Below, piece after piece: positions 23,477 through 36,431 of a stretch of 64,000 bases of DNA. This DNA comes from Nemophila menziesii (taxonomy: Eukaryota > Streptophyta > Magnoliopsida > Boraginales > Hydrophyllaceae): assembly GCA_029959085.1 (NCBI GenBank), contig JARWIR010000031.1, positions 3,162,001-3,226,000 on the forward strand, given 5' to 3'. The notes beneath the pieces are model-generated. The model worked only from the letters and a program-made list of their open reading frames with translations, did not search any database and had not been told where the DNA came from. The position numbers and the translations under genes were made by a program. Every line of letters starts with the position of its first letter. Position 1 is the stretch's first letter.

Positions 23477-25166
23477 TGGTGGGTCCTGGTGTGTTATTAA
23501 ATTAAGTGCAAAAATAAAGGAACCACTTAACCGCAAGTGTACGGTTGTCCCAAGTAATATAAAAGATAAGAATTTTTGTTTGGTTTTTGTAAAATTGAAA
23601 TTGCAAATAAAATAAAGACTAAAAATTAAATTAACAGAAAGGAAATAAAGCAAAGAAACGACTAACTTCAGATAAGAGAGATACTTGAGTCTCGCAAAGG
23701 AATCCACTTAATCAATGTAATCTATGCTATATCTAAGGGCAGAATTGGAATTATAATATTAGTCGGGACTCTAATATCTCCTAGCCCCCTGTCGGGTGGA
23801 CCTAGAAGCTATCCTAAAGTATCATAAACACCTGTATGGTCGAATATATCTCTTCCGATGATATGAATTTACCTCTTTGGCTATGTAACTAGTTAAGCCT
23901 GTCGGTCAATAACGGACATTACATGGGTATTACCTAGATCTGTATTCAAACCCCCCCTGTCGGATGATCACTTCGCCACTAAAGTGAATAGCCCAAATAC
24001 TAACAGCTAATTCTAGTTGTTCCTAGAAGAATTAGTAATGAAAACAAAGTAATATCCAATATATAAAACTCAATCCTATTTAAATCTAAACAATCCCAAA
24101 TTCAAAACATAGAAAACAATTAATTAAGGTTCATCCCTTTAATGCGATTCTCAAGTATAAAGAAATTTAGCTCATAATGAAATTAAAGGCTAACATAAAA
24201 GAAAAGGAATTCATGTTCATGTAAAAGAAAGAAATAAATAACCTAAAGGGTTGAATGACTATTATTGGAAGAACAGGATTCCTCTAGCTTCTATCTTCTT
24301 CTCTCCTTCTTGCTCTGACTTGAAAACCTTAAGCCTCTTGTGTAATTCTCTGAAGTGTGTGAAAGTAGGAGATTAAGGGGTGTATTTATAGGTGTTGGAA
24401 GACCCTAGGTCGAATTTATTGGAGTGGAAGACAAGTCAAGGACTCTTAAATTCGTAGCTCTAAATTCTAGGAAAGGTAAGATTCTTCTACTGATTTGATT
24501 TGGTTATATCATTTTCAATACTTATCCGTTTCAGAAGTTCCAATATATGAAACTGCTTGTCTTGGAAAGAGCTTTCTATTGGTGCAGACCACTTGTCCAG
24601 AATCCTCGCCAATCTTTAATTATGATTTAATTTTTAAAACATGGCTGAATTTTCAGATTTCAAAAGGCAGCTTTATCTTTTCCTTCTTTGAATAAATCTT
24701 TCATAAATCTTCTTATTTCCATGTAAATCTTCTTTCCTTTAATTATTTATCTTGACTTGGTCTCTAAGTAATTACCATTTATCTTATAAAGCTTCACATT
24801 AAATAAATAATTAAACCGCATATGCTTAAAAAGAATAAATCAATAAATCAAGAAAACGAAATAGGAAAGTGCACTCTAAAAATCGAAACTCGAGTAAAAA
24901 TCATTTCCTAACAATCTAAAATACACTAAGACTTTATTCTCACTTTTTCTCCTTGGATTGGTCTTTCATGAGATTCAAGAACCGATTAACTTTGCATTAA
25001 AAATAGTCAAATTTACGCACAAAAGCTCAGATTCTGCAAATAGTTAATTTCCAAGGGGAGAGTGCAATATGATAAAATAAGCCTAAAAGTCTATCAAATA
25101 AGCCATTTATTCACCTAAAAGGATGTCTCCCAGGGGCTAATAATTAGAACAAATAGGGAGACATCA
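23477..25166 (-). repeat. L1: 3' LTR of C2
   Basis: The plus strand begins tggtgggtcctgg and ends gggagacatca. The TATA box (minus) is at 24383-24390. It lacks about 100 bp near 23563 that L3 retains. Confidence 0.88.
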
Positions 25167-26629
25167 AGACCCCAAACTCAAACCTTTGTCGTCCCGACAA
25201 AGTAAAATAAAAACAAAAGGATCTTTTAGGTGAACGCAGAAGGTAGACTCTAGTAAATAATCCCAAAGCAAAACTTAAAACAAATCTCATATAGTCTAAT
25301 CTAGGAATTAATATACACCTACACTTATCATGCAAAATCAAACACAAAATAATATCAATCCAAAATTAATTTCACAATGCTAGAAGGTTACGCTTATTAC
25401 TTATCTCAAGATGGTGGCTATAGGGCGTTCCTCGAACTTTACTTGCTTTGAACGCTCCACTTAGCATATTCCCTATTAACTCACTGTGCATCTAGGAATC
25501 ACGAGAACTTTATGGTTTTAGCGTAGGCTTAAGGAGGGTATGGTATGTATATTTGGTAAATTCGAAGTGAGCTTTTGGCTCTCTCCTCACTTACCATCAA
25601 CAAACTGTCCAAGAGCTTGAGTTTACACTCGAATAACGTTCTCACTCAACCCATTTGACGCGCTTAATTAGCGTCCCCAAATTAACCCAATAAGCACTAA
25701 GGATGATTCACATAAAAATTCCCACTTTGCCGGTCCGAATATATTTTCTTTTCAACTCATTCATTTTTTTCTTTTGTATAGCCATAACTCTCTTTATGAT
25801 GTTGAGATATCATGTTATTTTTCATAGTTATGCCTATTCATAACTTGAGCTCGAAGCTTCTTTTCCATTCACTATTACCCCGACAAAGGGTTACAATATA
25901 ATAAACCTGTGAATCATCATCATATAAAGCACAATTGATAAGCTCAAAAATCCCAACCCAATATAAATTTTCATATAGTGGAGCCACCACCCCAAACTCA
26001 AGCTCAAGACAGGAAGTCTCAGGATCGTGATTCAAGTGTGGGTCATATGGTCATGCCTAATAATCTAAAGGGAAATTGGCTTATAATGTGGCGACAAAAG
26101 AAAGGCTTAAAGGCTAAAAATTTGTCTAAGAAGGATAAAATTAATTCATGGATAAAAGGCCAAAAAGGATTCAAAGGGCTAACAAAGAACTGCCTCTATC
26201 ATCTTCCTATTTACACAACTTATCTCTAGTTCATACTTAAGTGGGTTCTTTACTCATTTAGATCTCACGTTCTACAAACCACCTATTATCCTTAAGCACA
26301 AGTTTACTTCTTTTAATTGTTCATTAATTTTTCCTATCAATTATCTCATAGTTGCATGCAATCAAAGCACAGTTTTATACTAACTCCTAAAGTCAACTAT
26401 TTCCTATCATAAATTCATAAAAAGCATGCTTGATGGGGGCATTTAAAATTCTCTTCAATCATCGCAACCCTAAGATTAATTTTATTGAAAGCATGTAAAA
26501 CACAAAAAATTGGGATGAGGCAACGAACCCCACCCCAAACTCAAAAATGAGTCATGTCCCCACGACTCGAAAAGACTCAATAAAGCAATAAAATTAAACT
26601 AAAACTACCTAATTAGTGCCTACCATCAA
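25167..26629 (-). other. C-family 3' untranslated region
   Basis: A polypurine tract touches L1 (agaccccaaactcaaacc). The block order is the same as in A and B: tcgtcccgac, gtgagcttttggctctctcc, actttgccggtcc, ttaccccgacaaagggt and accaccccaaactcaagc. The stem-loop at 26549-26568 (gagtcatg tccc cacgactc) again carries a change that is a G-U pair in the transcript. Confidence 0.75.
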
Positions 26630-27082
26630 TTAAGAAGAAGAATTAGAACGGGGTACCTGGCCATGAAGATCCATCGTGTCCTCCTCCGAAGGGGAAGAAT
26701 AATTATCTATATCCATGTACAAAGTTACCTCTTCCAATGATGACTTAATCTGTGTGATTTCCTTCCAAAGTGCTCCGATGTCTAGTCTTAAAAGTTCGAA
26801 TTCTTGATGCAAATTGCGAGCCCATGAAGGAATACCAGAATCAGTTTGAGAAGAAGGACCTTGAACTTGAATTTGTGTCTTGTCTTTAGGCTTTGATAAT
26901 ACCCTCATCCTTGCTGTTAATTTCTTGTGTTGTGGTGGTGCAGGTGCCTTTTCTTCTTGTGTTTCTTCAATAGGCTCATCAAGATTAATGGCCTTTTCAA
27001 TTGTAGAACCAGGCAAATTCTTGTTCTTCCCTAGGATACAACACTTCTTCTTGTAATCCAAAGCATCTGTTCTGTTTGTCAT
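26630..27082 (-). pseudogene. C-family ORF3 derivative lacking the core domain
   Basis: 150 codons. The start MTNRT matches the N-terminus of B1 ORF3, and the terminus DLHGQVPRS matches the end of the element A frame. The several hundred residues of the plant transposon core are absent. The middle is basic/proline-rich with a predicted amphipathic stretch (LHQEFELLRLDIGALWKEI). The frame is open, but the protein is probably a deletion product rather than a new gene. It could belong to C2 or C1. Confidence 0.6.
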
Positions 27083-27424
27083 GGTTGAATTTACCCCAAA
27101 CTCAAGTTATACCAAGGATAGAATAAAGTTAAGAAAACTTGGTATATATTGAGTTTCTTGCTTGGATTAGATGAAGGAAGTTGGTTTCTTGACAAATCTT
27201 GGAAGAACTCTTGAAAGCTTGATGATCTTGATTGTGTTTAATGGTGTTTTGTGATGAATTTGATGAAGAGGTTATGTTTATGGAGGATGGAGGAGAGATT
27301 TAATGATGTTAATGTGTTTGTTGTGGAGGTTTAATCAAGCTTCAAGGTGTTTTTATAGGGTTGGGAGCTGGAAAATTTGTGTGGAAGAGGCTAGGGTTTA
27401 TCTCTTTAAGGTTAGAAGTTGACT
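27083..27424 (-). other. Leader before the C ORF3 derivative
   Basis: Non-coding. It contains a ccccaaactcaagtt word (27093-27107), equivalent to the PPT-like word before B-family ORF3. Confidence 0.5.
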
Positions 27425-28060
27425 GGGCTTTGATCTCTTCACAAACCGCCTGGCGCGGTGCATACCTGCGGTGCATGGGTGTACCGCGAGGGTACACCGC
27501 AGCGCTGTTGGTGTGAATTTCTCGCCTCTGCCTTATACCCGTGCTAGCACCCCGTGGCACGCGTTTTTGTCGTGCAGTGCATGGGTAGTCCGCACGTGCT
27601 CCGTGAAAAACCCCGCGGTACATACCCCGTGGCACGCGTTTTGGGCGTGCGGTGTAGGGTGCGGTGCACCGCGCCGATCAGCTTTCTTTTTTCTCGCCTC
27701 TGTAGAAAACCCGTGGTGCTCGACCCGTGGTACGGGTTTTTCAGGCGCGGTGTACCGCAGCTTCTGTTGTTTCGTTTTTTTCGTCTCTGCCAAGAACCCG
27801 TGATATATACCCCGTGGCACGGGTTTTTGCTACTGTTCATCATATCTTCTCCGTCCAAAAACCCGCGGTACCTAACCCGTGGTACGGGTTTTTCCCTCCT
27901 GCGGTATACCGGACATCTCACGCGGTATACCGGACCGCGCATCGAAATTTTTTTCTCCTTTATGTATAAAATCCGCGTGAGTAACACGTGACACGGGTTT
28001 TCTTCCTGCGGTATACCGGGGTTCTGGGGCGGTACATGCTGAGTTTTCCCTTGTTCAATT
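27425..28060 (-). repeat. GC-rich palindromic minisatellite (C spacer)
   Basis: About six degenerate units of 80-110 bp around the words ccccgtggcacgcgtttt, acccgtggtacgggtttt and gcggtgtaccgc, becoming gcggtataccgg toward 28060. Overlapping long frames on both strands here are by-products of the stop-poor GC-rich repeat. It has the same position in the element as the B1 and B2 arrays. Confidence 0.8.
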
Positions 28061-28212
28061 CCTGCACTAATAACACACTACCCTTCTCATTTCTTTTAAA
28101 AGTAGACACTAAAACTCGACACTAACTTAAAATTATACACTAGGAATTTAAAAACTTAGAGAAAAATTAAACATGGGTTGTCTCCGAAGAAGCACTTTTG
28201 TTTATTACGTCT

Positions 28213-29436
28213 TTAAGTTCGACGCGTTACCTTCCATGAAGATGGTAGTGAGGCCCTTGCGGTTCTCCTCCGCTTAAATTCGCCTCGTCCTTGGCATGTA
28301 AGTTTCTGAACCTTTCCCCTTAAAATTTTATTCAATCGATCTCTGAAAGGGGGAGGGTAGTATCTCCGATTCGCCTTCTTACTTTCATGGCGAAACGTAT
28401 TCTTCACCACACGATAGTAGATAACCGTCCTCAACGGTATAAGCTCATTTGTATTTTCTTTAATCTCGCGTTCCTCTTTAAAGTGTGGTGGGTAGGTGCT
28501 CCTCCTTGCCGCTTTACTCTCGCGGTGTAGCACCTTTCTTGCGTAGCACCTATGGATCATTTTTAGTAATAGAGGTGATTCCAATATGTTATCTCTAATG
28601 ATGAGTTGTGGTGGAGATAGTGATTGGTGAACTTTTTGTGGTCGGAATTCGATTTCTCTTTTATTATGAAGCTTTAACTCTTCAATTGATTTCTCAACCA
28701 CTTCACATTCGTCTTCGCTTTCAACCCAATCTTCCACTATTACTTCATCATATCCTTCATGAACCTGAATCTAGATCACCTCTTTTTCTTGTTTGTGTTC
28801 TGTATCATGATCCTGTGCACGCACCATAGGAATAGCAATCTCAGTTTCTAGGATTTTCTTTGCTACTCCTTCTTCCACCATGCTAATAAGATTGTCAACC
28901 ACATGGTGGTCTTCTTTTATAACCGGCATGATGGTCATATCACTATCAATAGTATCTTCCTTCAACACCTCCTCCTCAACTACTTCTTTCGGTTGATCGC
29001 TTCCATCCCTCGGGGGAGTGGAATCTTCATAAGACATGTTATTAGCAAAGTTATGAGAATTATATCTGGCCTCCATTTCGTCTAGAATCTGTTGTGTGGA
29101 TGCACGGATGGCTCTTCTTTCTTCTTCTTCTGCCTTAAGTTCTTCTGCTAGACGCTGAACTCTAGCACATGTCTCTTGTAGTGTTTCTTGTGGATAGTGA
29201 TGAGGTGGATAGTGTTGAATGTTTTCAACCCATTGGTTATTCCATGCTTGCTCTTACTGATAGTGATATGATGGTTGTTGTTGATTATTCCCGATCCATT
29301 GGTTGTTCCAACCTTGCTCTTGCGGGTATTGATAAGGTTGTTCGTAGAAGTTACTACCCCATTGTTGTTGTCCCGAAGAGTCTTCCCAATATTCATATGG
29401 ATCGGGATCCGGGTAATGTCCTCTATACATATTCAA
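28213..29436 (-). pseudogene. C1 long ORF with two in-frame stops, unrecognised
   Basis: Three open segments (29436-29254, up to 28771, and 28737-28213) lie in one frame, interrupted only by stops at 29254-29256 and 28771-28773. This was once a single frame of about 400 codons. The N-terminus is Tyr/Gln/Trp-rich with an imperfect repeat (GWNNQWIGNNQQQ and a second WNNQW unit). The middle is strongly acidic and coiled-coil-like (RVQRLAEELKAEEEERR). The C-terminus is basic with a twice-repeated ESKAARR..YPPHF / ESKKANRR..YPPPF motif. It occupies the gag position, but I see no Gag motif or knuckle. Function unknown. Confidence 0.55.
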
Positions 29437-29570
29437 TAAAATCTCTTGATCATTACCTGAATAAAGAACCTGTAAAAGAAAACAAAAACAAAAACGTAAA
29501 ACTGAAAAATAAAAATAAAATAAACAATTAAAACTACTTAGAGATTAATCACCGGGGTCACACGCTGCAA

Positions 29571-29588
29571 TCCCCGGCAGCGGCGCCA
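29571..29588 (-). promoter_or_regulatory. Primer-binding site (tRNA-Asp), C1
   Basis: Plus strand tccccggcagcggcgcca, 6 bp from L2. It identifies L2 as the 5' LTR of C1. Confidence 0.85.
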
Positions 29589-29594
29589 AAAACT

Positions 29595-31346
29595 TGGTTG
29601 GTCCTAGTGTGTTATAAAATTAAGTGCAAAAATAAAAGGAACCACAATACCGCAAGTGTACGGTTGTCCAAGTAATACTCCGACAAGTCGGATTCGTTCT
29701 CAGGGATTGGACTAGTATAACCCAAGTGTTCAATAAACAAGTAGTAGTAATTGCAAATACAGAAAATAAAAGATGAGAAATATTTATTTGGTTTTTATAT
29801 TAATCCTAAGAATGCAAGAAAATAAATAACTGAAAATAAATACTAAAGGACTAGATGCAGATATGAGCTATACTTGAGTCTCGCAAGGAATCCACTTAAT
29901 CAATATAATCTATGCTATGTTTAAGGGTAGAATTGGAATTATAATGTTAGTCGGGACTCTAATATCTCCTAGCCCCCTGTCGGGTGGACCTAGAAGCTAT
30001 CCTAAAGTATCATAAACACCTGCATGGTCGAATATGCCTCTTCGGATGATATGAATTTACCTCTTTGGCTATGTAACTAGTTAAGCCTGTCGGTCAATAA
30101 CGGACATTACACGGGTATTACCTAGATCTGTATTCAAACCCCCCTGTCGGATGATCACTTCGCCACTAAAGTGAATAGCCCAAATACTAAAATCTATTTC
30201 TAGTTGTACAGAAAAGAAATAGTGATTAAAACAAAATAATATCCAATATCTAAGACCTAATTCAATTTTAATCATAACAATCCCAAATTCAAAACATTAA
30301 TTACATTAACTAGGGTTCATCCCTTTATTGCGATTCTCAAGTAATTAAGGTTTAGCTCATATTGAAAGTAAAAACAGTAAAGAAATTAATATTATACATG
30401 TCCTAATAACAAAAATAAAATAAGAACCTAGATAGAGGAATTAGCTTGAACTGTTGTTGGAGATATAGACAGTATCCAGCTTCTGCTCTTGCTTCCGCCT
30501 CTTGACGCTCTCTCTAAGGATGTATATATTGAATGAATTATGAGAGGTACTGAATTATGAGGTCTAAGGGGTGTATTTATAGGTGTTGGAAGACCCTAGG
30601 TCGAATTTGCTTGGAGTGGAAGACAAGTCAAAGACTCTCAAATTCGTAGCTCTAAAAGATAAGATTCTGCTGATTTGATTTGGTCATATCTTTTTCAATA
30701 CTTATCCGTTTGAGAAGTTCCAATATATGAAACTGCTTGTCTTGGAAAGCTCTTTCTATTGGTGCAGACTATTCGTCCAGAATCCATGCCAATCTTTTAT
30801 TATGATTTAATCTCTAAAACGTAGCTGAATTTCAGATTTCAAAAGGCAGCTTTATCTTTTCCTCCTTTGAATAAATCTTTCCTAAATCTTCTTATTTCCA
30901 TGTAAATCTTCTTTCCTTTCATCTTTATCTTGACTTGGCCTCTAAGTAATTACCATTTATCTTTTAAAACTTCACATTAAATAAATAATTAAACCGCATA
31001 TGCTTAAAAAGAATAAATCAATAACTCAAGAAGTCGAAATAGGAAAGTGTACTCTAAAAATAGAAACTCGACTAGAAATCATTTCCTAACACTCTAAAAT
31101 ACACTAAGACTTTATTCTCACTTCTTCTCCTTGGATTGGTCTTTCATGAAATTTAAGAACCAATTAAATTTGCATTAAAAATTGTCAAATTTACGCACAA
31201 AAGCTCAGATTCTGCAAATAGTTAATTTCCAAGGGGCGAAAGTGTAATATGATCAATTAAGCCTAAAATTCTATCAAATAACTCATTTATTCACCTAAAA
31301 GGATGTCTCCAAGGGGCTAATAATTAGAACAAATCGGGAGACATCA
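29595..31346 (-). repeat. L2: 5' LTR of C1
   Basis: The plus strand begins tggttggtcctag and ends gggagacatca. The TATA box (minus) is at 30574-30581. It diverges from L1 and L3 along its length. Its right edge abuts integrase codons of C2 at 31347. Confidence 0.85.
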
Positions 31347-34075
31347 CCAACTGTCTTCTCAAGAATGGATTTGATCTCTCGATTAGAGACCTCAGCTTGA
31401 CCATTGGCTTGTGGATGATACGCGGTAGATACACGATGTCTCACACCATACTTCTCTAGAACTTTCTTCAGATATTTGCGCACAAAGTGTGAACCTCCAT
31501 CACTGATAATAACTCGAGGTGTACCATGTCTAGTGAAGATGTGTGACTTTAAGAATTTAATCACTACTCGTGAATCGTTAGTTTGTAGAGCTATAGCCTC
31601 TACCCATTTAGACACATAATCAACAGCTAGTAGGATGTATAGGTTTCCGTTAGATGGTACAAAAGGACCAATAAAATCAATACCCCATACATCGAATATC
31701 TCAACTTCCAGAACATTATTACGCGGCATCTCATCTCTCTTTGATATATTACCAGTAAACTGGCATCTGTGACATTTCTTGACATACTCATGACAATCCT
31801 TATGTAGAGTGGGCCAATAAAAACCGGATTGTAGTACCTTTGCAGTTGCGCGGTCACCCTTGAAGTGTCCTCCGTAAGGTGAATCATGACAACCCATAAT
31901 AATGGATAGAATATCTTTATCTTGTATGCATCTCCTCACCATCTGATCACTGCATACTTTGTAGAGGAAAGGATCCTCCCAAAAGAATTGTTTAGCTCGG
32001 TGGGCTAGTATCTTTTTCTCTTGTGAGGTAGCTCCTTGAGGAAAAGAACCACTCACAATAAGATTTGCAATATCTGCATACCAAGGAGACTCTAATGAAT
32101 AAACTGAAAACAAACTCTCGTCAGGAAACTCTTCTCTAACCAACTCAGGTCCTCCATTAGACTCAGAACCTTCAAGACGTGACAAATGATCAGGAACCTG
32201 ATTATCACAACCCTTTCGATCCCGAATCTCTAAATCAAACTCTTGCAACAGTAAAACCCATCTAATCAACCTCGGCTTCGCATCTTTCTTCTCCATAAGG
32301 TATTTAATTGCAGAATGGTCGGTAAACACAACAACTTTCGCCCCAAGGAGGTAGGAACGAAATTTGTCGAATGCATACATGACAGCTAGTAATTCCTTCT
32401 CATTTACGGTATAATTAATTTGAGCACTTGTGAAGGTTTTACTAGCGTAGTAGATGGAATGAAATACCTTTTCTTTTCTTTGACCCAGAACAGCACCCAT
32501 CGCAAGATCACTAGCATCACACATAATCTCAAATGGAATCTTCCAATCATGAGGTAATACAATAGGTGCAAAAATAAGCTTCTCCTTAATCTCGTTGAAT
32601 GCCTTTATGCAAGCTTCATCAAAAAGGAATTTGGTGTCCTTCTCAAGTAAGATGCACAACGGCTTAGAGATTTTGGAGAAGTCCTTGATAAAACGTCGGT
32701 AAAAACCAGCATGACCCAAAAAGCTTCTTACCCCTTGAACAGAAATAGGAGGGGGAAGAGTCTTGATTACCTCAATCTTCGCACGATCAACTTCCAAACC
32801 AGCACTTGAAACCTTGTGACCCAACACTATACCCTCTTGAACCATAAAGTGACATTTCTCTCAGTTCAAAACCAAATCCGTCTCCTTGCATCTAATCAAT
32901 ACCTTCTCCAAGTTCCCTAAACACTCCTCAAAGTTATCACCAAACACAGAAAAGTCATCCATAAATACCTCAAGGAAGTCATCAATCATATCCCAGAAGA
33001 TTGCCATCATACATCTTTGAAAAGTAGCAGGTGCATTACATAATCCGAATGGCATCCTTCGGAAGGCAAAGGTACCAAAAGGACATGTAAAGGTTGTCTT
33101 GTGTTGGTCTTTCGGATCTACATAAATCTAACTGTATCCTGAATATCCATCCAAAAAGCAATAATATTCTCAACCAGCTAGCTTGTCTAACATCTGATCA
33201 ATAAACGGAAGAGGGAATTGATCTTTTCTGGTGGCCTTGTTCAACTTTCGATAATCCATACACACTCTCCAACCAACAAGGGTCCTTGAGGGAATGGATT
33301 CATTCTGCTCGTTCAAGATGGTAGTAATACCACCCTTCTTTGGTATGCATTGAACTGGACTCACCCATTCGCTGCTAGCTATGGGATAGATGATTCCCGC
33401 ATCTAGCAACTTGATAACCTCTTTCTTCACTACTTCCTTCATAGCTGGCATCAATCTTCTTTGTCCTTCAACTGAGCGCGCGTTTTCATCATCTAGAATG
33501 ATATTGTGCTGGCAATAGGAAGGACTAATACCTTTGATGTCAGCAATAGTCCAACCAATCGCCTCTTTATTAGCTCTCAGTATGCACAACAGTTTGTCTT
33601 CTTGAGGACCTGTTAAAGTAGCTGAAACAATAACAGGTAGAGTGTTGTTAGTACCTAAATACGCATACCTCAAGTGTGATGGAAGCGGCTTTTCTTCTAG
33701 TTGTGGGGGAGATTCGATAGATGGTTTCTTTTTAGGTGCTATCTCCCCAGGGTCTCGGACTGGCTCATAGGCGAGATGCCTATGCTTCATGGTTCCGGAA
33801 TTCAAAGTAGCTACGGTTTCGGTTAGTTCTTCCATCAATTCCGGTAAGTCAAGTGTTAGGGCAGCTTGCAAGATATCGTTAAAATTCATACAATCAAACG
33901 TTTCTTGCGTAGTCAAATCGAGTACATCCATTCGAAAACACTCTTCAGGAATATCTGGAAACTTCATGGCCCTAAACACGTTGAACTTTACCGTCTCGTC
34001 TTGGATTCGCATAGTTAATTCTCCGTTTTCTACATCAATAACAGTACGCCCCGTGGCTAAGAATGGTCGACCCAA
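31347..34075 (-). pseudogene. C2 pol: reverse transcriptase, RNase H and integrase (truncated)
   Basis: One frame runs from 34075 to 31347 with stops at 33170-33172, about 33127 and 32861-32863 (TGA at a usual Trp position). RT: VCMDYRKLNKATRKDQFPLP, MPFGLCNAPATFQRCM and the catalytic FMDDFSVFG (33055-32861). RNase [29 protein letters not shown] and [10 protein letters not shown]. Integrase: H2C2 finger HDSPYGGHF...CHRCQ, then [15 protein letters not shown] and [11 protein letters not shown], i.e. all three DDE residues. This domain order and the [18 protein letters not shown] signatures fit the Athila lineage. The frame is cut at L2, so the integrase C-terminus is lost. It is the only pol in the window that could have served the non-autonomous relatives. 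Confidence 0.92.
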
Positions 34076-34664
34076 GATGATGGGGACATTCCTATCCGCG
34101 TCGTATTCAAGTATAACAAAATCAACTGGAAAAAATTAACATACCTGCCTTGACGAGGACGTCTTCGATTCGTCCCTCTGGATGAGCGAGGGATCTATCA
34201 GCCATTTGTAGGATCATGGAAGTTGGTTTAGCGTTTCCTATCTTCAATTTTTCGAAAATTGACTTGGGCATCAAATTGATACTCGCGCCCAAGTCACAAA
34301 AAGCTTTTCCTTGCCACTCATTACCAATAGAAATAGGAATCGTGAAACTCCCAGGATCAAGTAGTTTAGGTGGCATCTTACCTTGGCATATAGCGCTGCA
34401 TTCTTCTGGCAATCCTATCATCTCATTCTCACGGTAGGGTCTCTTGTTGGTAATGGCTCTTTTCAGAAATTTAACGTACTTCAGAACATCGCGTATAGCA
34501 TCTAAGAACGGAACGTTAATATTGAGACCACGTACCATGTTCAAGAACTTCTGAATATTCAGCCATGTCTCCTTTTTTCTGAACTCTGGAGGGAAAAGGT
34601 GGAGGAGGACGGGTTTCTGTAACATCTTTGGATTTTGGCTTTTCCGGAATCTTCTCCACTTCAA
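34076..34664 (-). pseudogene. C2 aspartic protease region
   Basis: The frame at 34122-34664 contains LLDPGSFTIPISIGN and FCDLGASINLMPKSIFEKL. DLGAS is the D-(T/L)-G-A-S active site of plant Gypsy retropepsins, acting as a dimer on the polyprotein. The C-terminal flap/helix part (MGRPFLATGRTVIDVE) is in the next frame from 34075, so a frameshift lies near 34120. Upstream, the KFLKRAI segment is the Gag-Pro linker. Confidence 0.88.
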
Positions 34665-36286
34665 TTATTTCAGGTTCATCTTCTTTCTCTTCCACATCTT
34701 TTACCGGTTTCTCTTTCACAGTTGTTTCTTTTTCTTTCATCACGGGAAAAGGAGGAGGAGCGAGCTTCTTACCACTTCGAAGTGTCACTGCATTACAATC
34801 TTCTCTTTGCTTAGGTTCTTCAGTGTCACTCGGTAGTTGTCCTTGCTGACGTTGATTTAATTGCTTATTTATCTGAGCCATCTGCGTTTCCATCAATTTA
34901 AGTGCTGCGGCTGTGGTTTGTTGAATGTTAATTAGTGTTGTCAAGGTTTGTTGAACATCTAGAGCACTTTCTTAAGGTTGAGCAGGTAAAGCTTTCTGAT
35001 TCATGGTCTCGGTATAAGCATCTTGAGGAGGTTGTCTCTGAGTTTGATTTCCGTATGCTTGTCCACCTTGGTAGTTGTTCTGAGGTCTTGGTTGAAAGTT
35101 GTTTCCTTGGGGACGTGGTTGATATGCATAGGTTGGATTAGCAGCCCCATTTGGATTTGAATATTGGAAACCCGGATGGTTTCTATTCGGTTGATAGCCT
35201 TGACCACTTGAATTGTAATTTCCTCGGTTGGATACGAACATTACGGATTCTGGATTGTTTTGACAGGTCTCCCAATCATGATCTTGTGTACCGCAGTTAG
35301 AACATCCATAAACTTCTTGTGTAACATTAACATCTGCTCTTCTACCAGTAGCACCTTTTGTAACAGCTAGAGTAAGCTGTTTCAGTTGTTGTTCGAGTTT
35401 GTTTTTCCATGGCGGTGAATTTTTCTTCAAGTAGTGCAATAATTCCACCTCGGACAGGTGTTCTTACGGTGTTCCAACCTAGTTCATTCGTTACAGTTCT
35501 ATTCAAAATAATCTTAGCATGGACAGGTTGTACCCGAAGAAATGCTCCACCACAAAGTAAGTCTAGATACTTTTTCGAAGAGCCATCAAGTCCTCGGTAA
35601 AATATCTTCATCTGTTGAATTTCTGTGAGGCCATGATCAGGGACTCTTCTTAAGCAAATCTGAAATCTCTTCCAACTTCTACCCAAAGTCTCGTCTTCCT
35701 CTTGTTTGAATTACGTTATTTCAACTTGCGCATCTAATCTTATGTTCGCTGGGTAGTATCTATCGAAGAACGCGGTTTGTAGTGCGTCCCAATTTGTAAT
35801 TGTTCCGGGTTCTTGAGAATCATGTCACTCACTTGCTCCATCAATAACAAAGTATCTAAAATGATCGAAATACATTTTCTCTTTAGTTACTCCTTGCGTA
35901 ATATAAGAATCGCAAATTTGCATGAACTTCTGTACATCACGGATTGGATCTTCGGTAGGTGCTCCTCGGAAATTGCCATAACTTTGAAACTGAGATAACA
36001 TACCAGGATCGGGTCTGAATCTCTCGACATTAATATTTGCAAGGCCAATTCCGAGGGCAGGAGCTCGAAACGGAGCTTCTTCAGGGCCATTGATGAACCA
36101 CGGATCATTATTTTGAGCAACAGGAGCAGCTGGAGGGTTGAGTTGCTGATTTCCAACTTGATTTTCAGCCATTGTTTCTCTTGCTAATTGCTCCTCTAAC
36201 TCTTTTGCTTTAGCTTCTCTCTTTCTTTTATTTGCTTCTCGAACTAGGTTTTCAGGATTTGCAAGAATCACAATATCTTCACGCAT
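34516..36286 (-). pseudogene. C2 gag, with stops and frameshifts
   Basis: The start is at 36286 (MREDIVILANP). An Athila Gag core follows: FRPDPGMLSQFQSYG, VQKFMQICDSYITQGVTKEKM and a stop TGA at 35825-35827, where relatives have Trp (GASEW/GASDW). The frame resumes at 35686 (WKRFQICLRRVPDHG, IFYRGLDGSSKKYLD), then shifts near 35400 to CSNCGTQDHDWETC, the zinc knuckle, and a Gln/Asn/Pro-rich stretch. VTLRSGKKLAPPPF marks the Gag-Pro linker. Gag multimerises and packages RNA in the cytoplasm. It is inactive as it stands. Confidence 0.85.
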
Positions 36287-36407
36287 AAACCAAAACCTGT
36301 AAACCTGAGAAAGAAAGACAACCCAAAGCGTAAAACTGAAAAATAATACTAAAACTAAACTAACAATTAAACTACTAAAAGATTAACACCGGGGTCACAT
36401 ACTACCG

Positions 36408-36425
36408 TCCCCGACAGCGGCGTCA
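36408..36425 (-). promoter_or_regulatory. Primer-binding site (tRNA-Asp), C2
   Basis: Plus strand tccccgacagcggcgtca differs by two bases from the other copies (G to A and C to T), consistent with decay. Confidence 0.8.
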
Positions 36426-36431
36426 AAAACT

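Larger units (their letters stand above)
28061..31346 (-). mobile_element. Element C1: non-autonomous C-family remnant inserted in C2 integrase
   Basis: The right end is L2; then inward come a tRNA-Asp primer site, a long glutamine/glutamate-rich frame and the post-pol block (28165-28225) also seen in B1 and B2. The left limit is uncertain, because recombination with the homologous C2 3' part removed its own 3' LTR. No pol motif is present. Confidence 0.65.

Noticed and set aside
23102..23707. 201-codon minus-strand frame across the GC-rich array and L1
   Set aside because: It spans an insertion junction between two elements and stop-poor repeats; there is no domain and no conserved counterpart.
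27471..27991. Several overlapping long frames on both strands
   Set aside because: They are by-products of the GC-rich minisatellite, which has few stops in any frame; the translations are repeats of the same words.
31347..36286. Integrated plant pararetrovirus (caulimovirid)
   Set aside because: Domain order with integrase, tRNA-Asp primer site, LTRs and target duplications identify an LTR retrotransposon; no movement-protein-like frame was seen.
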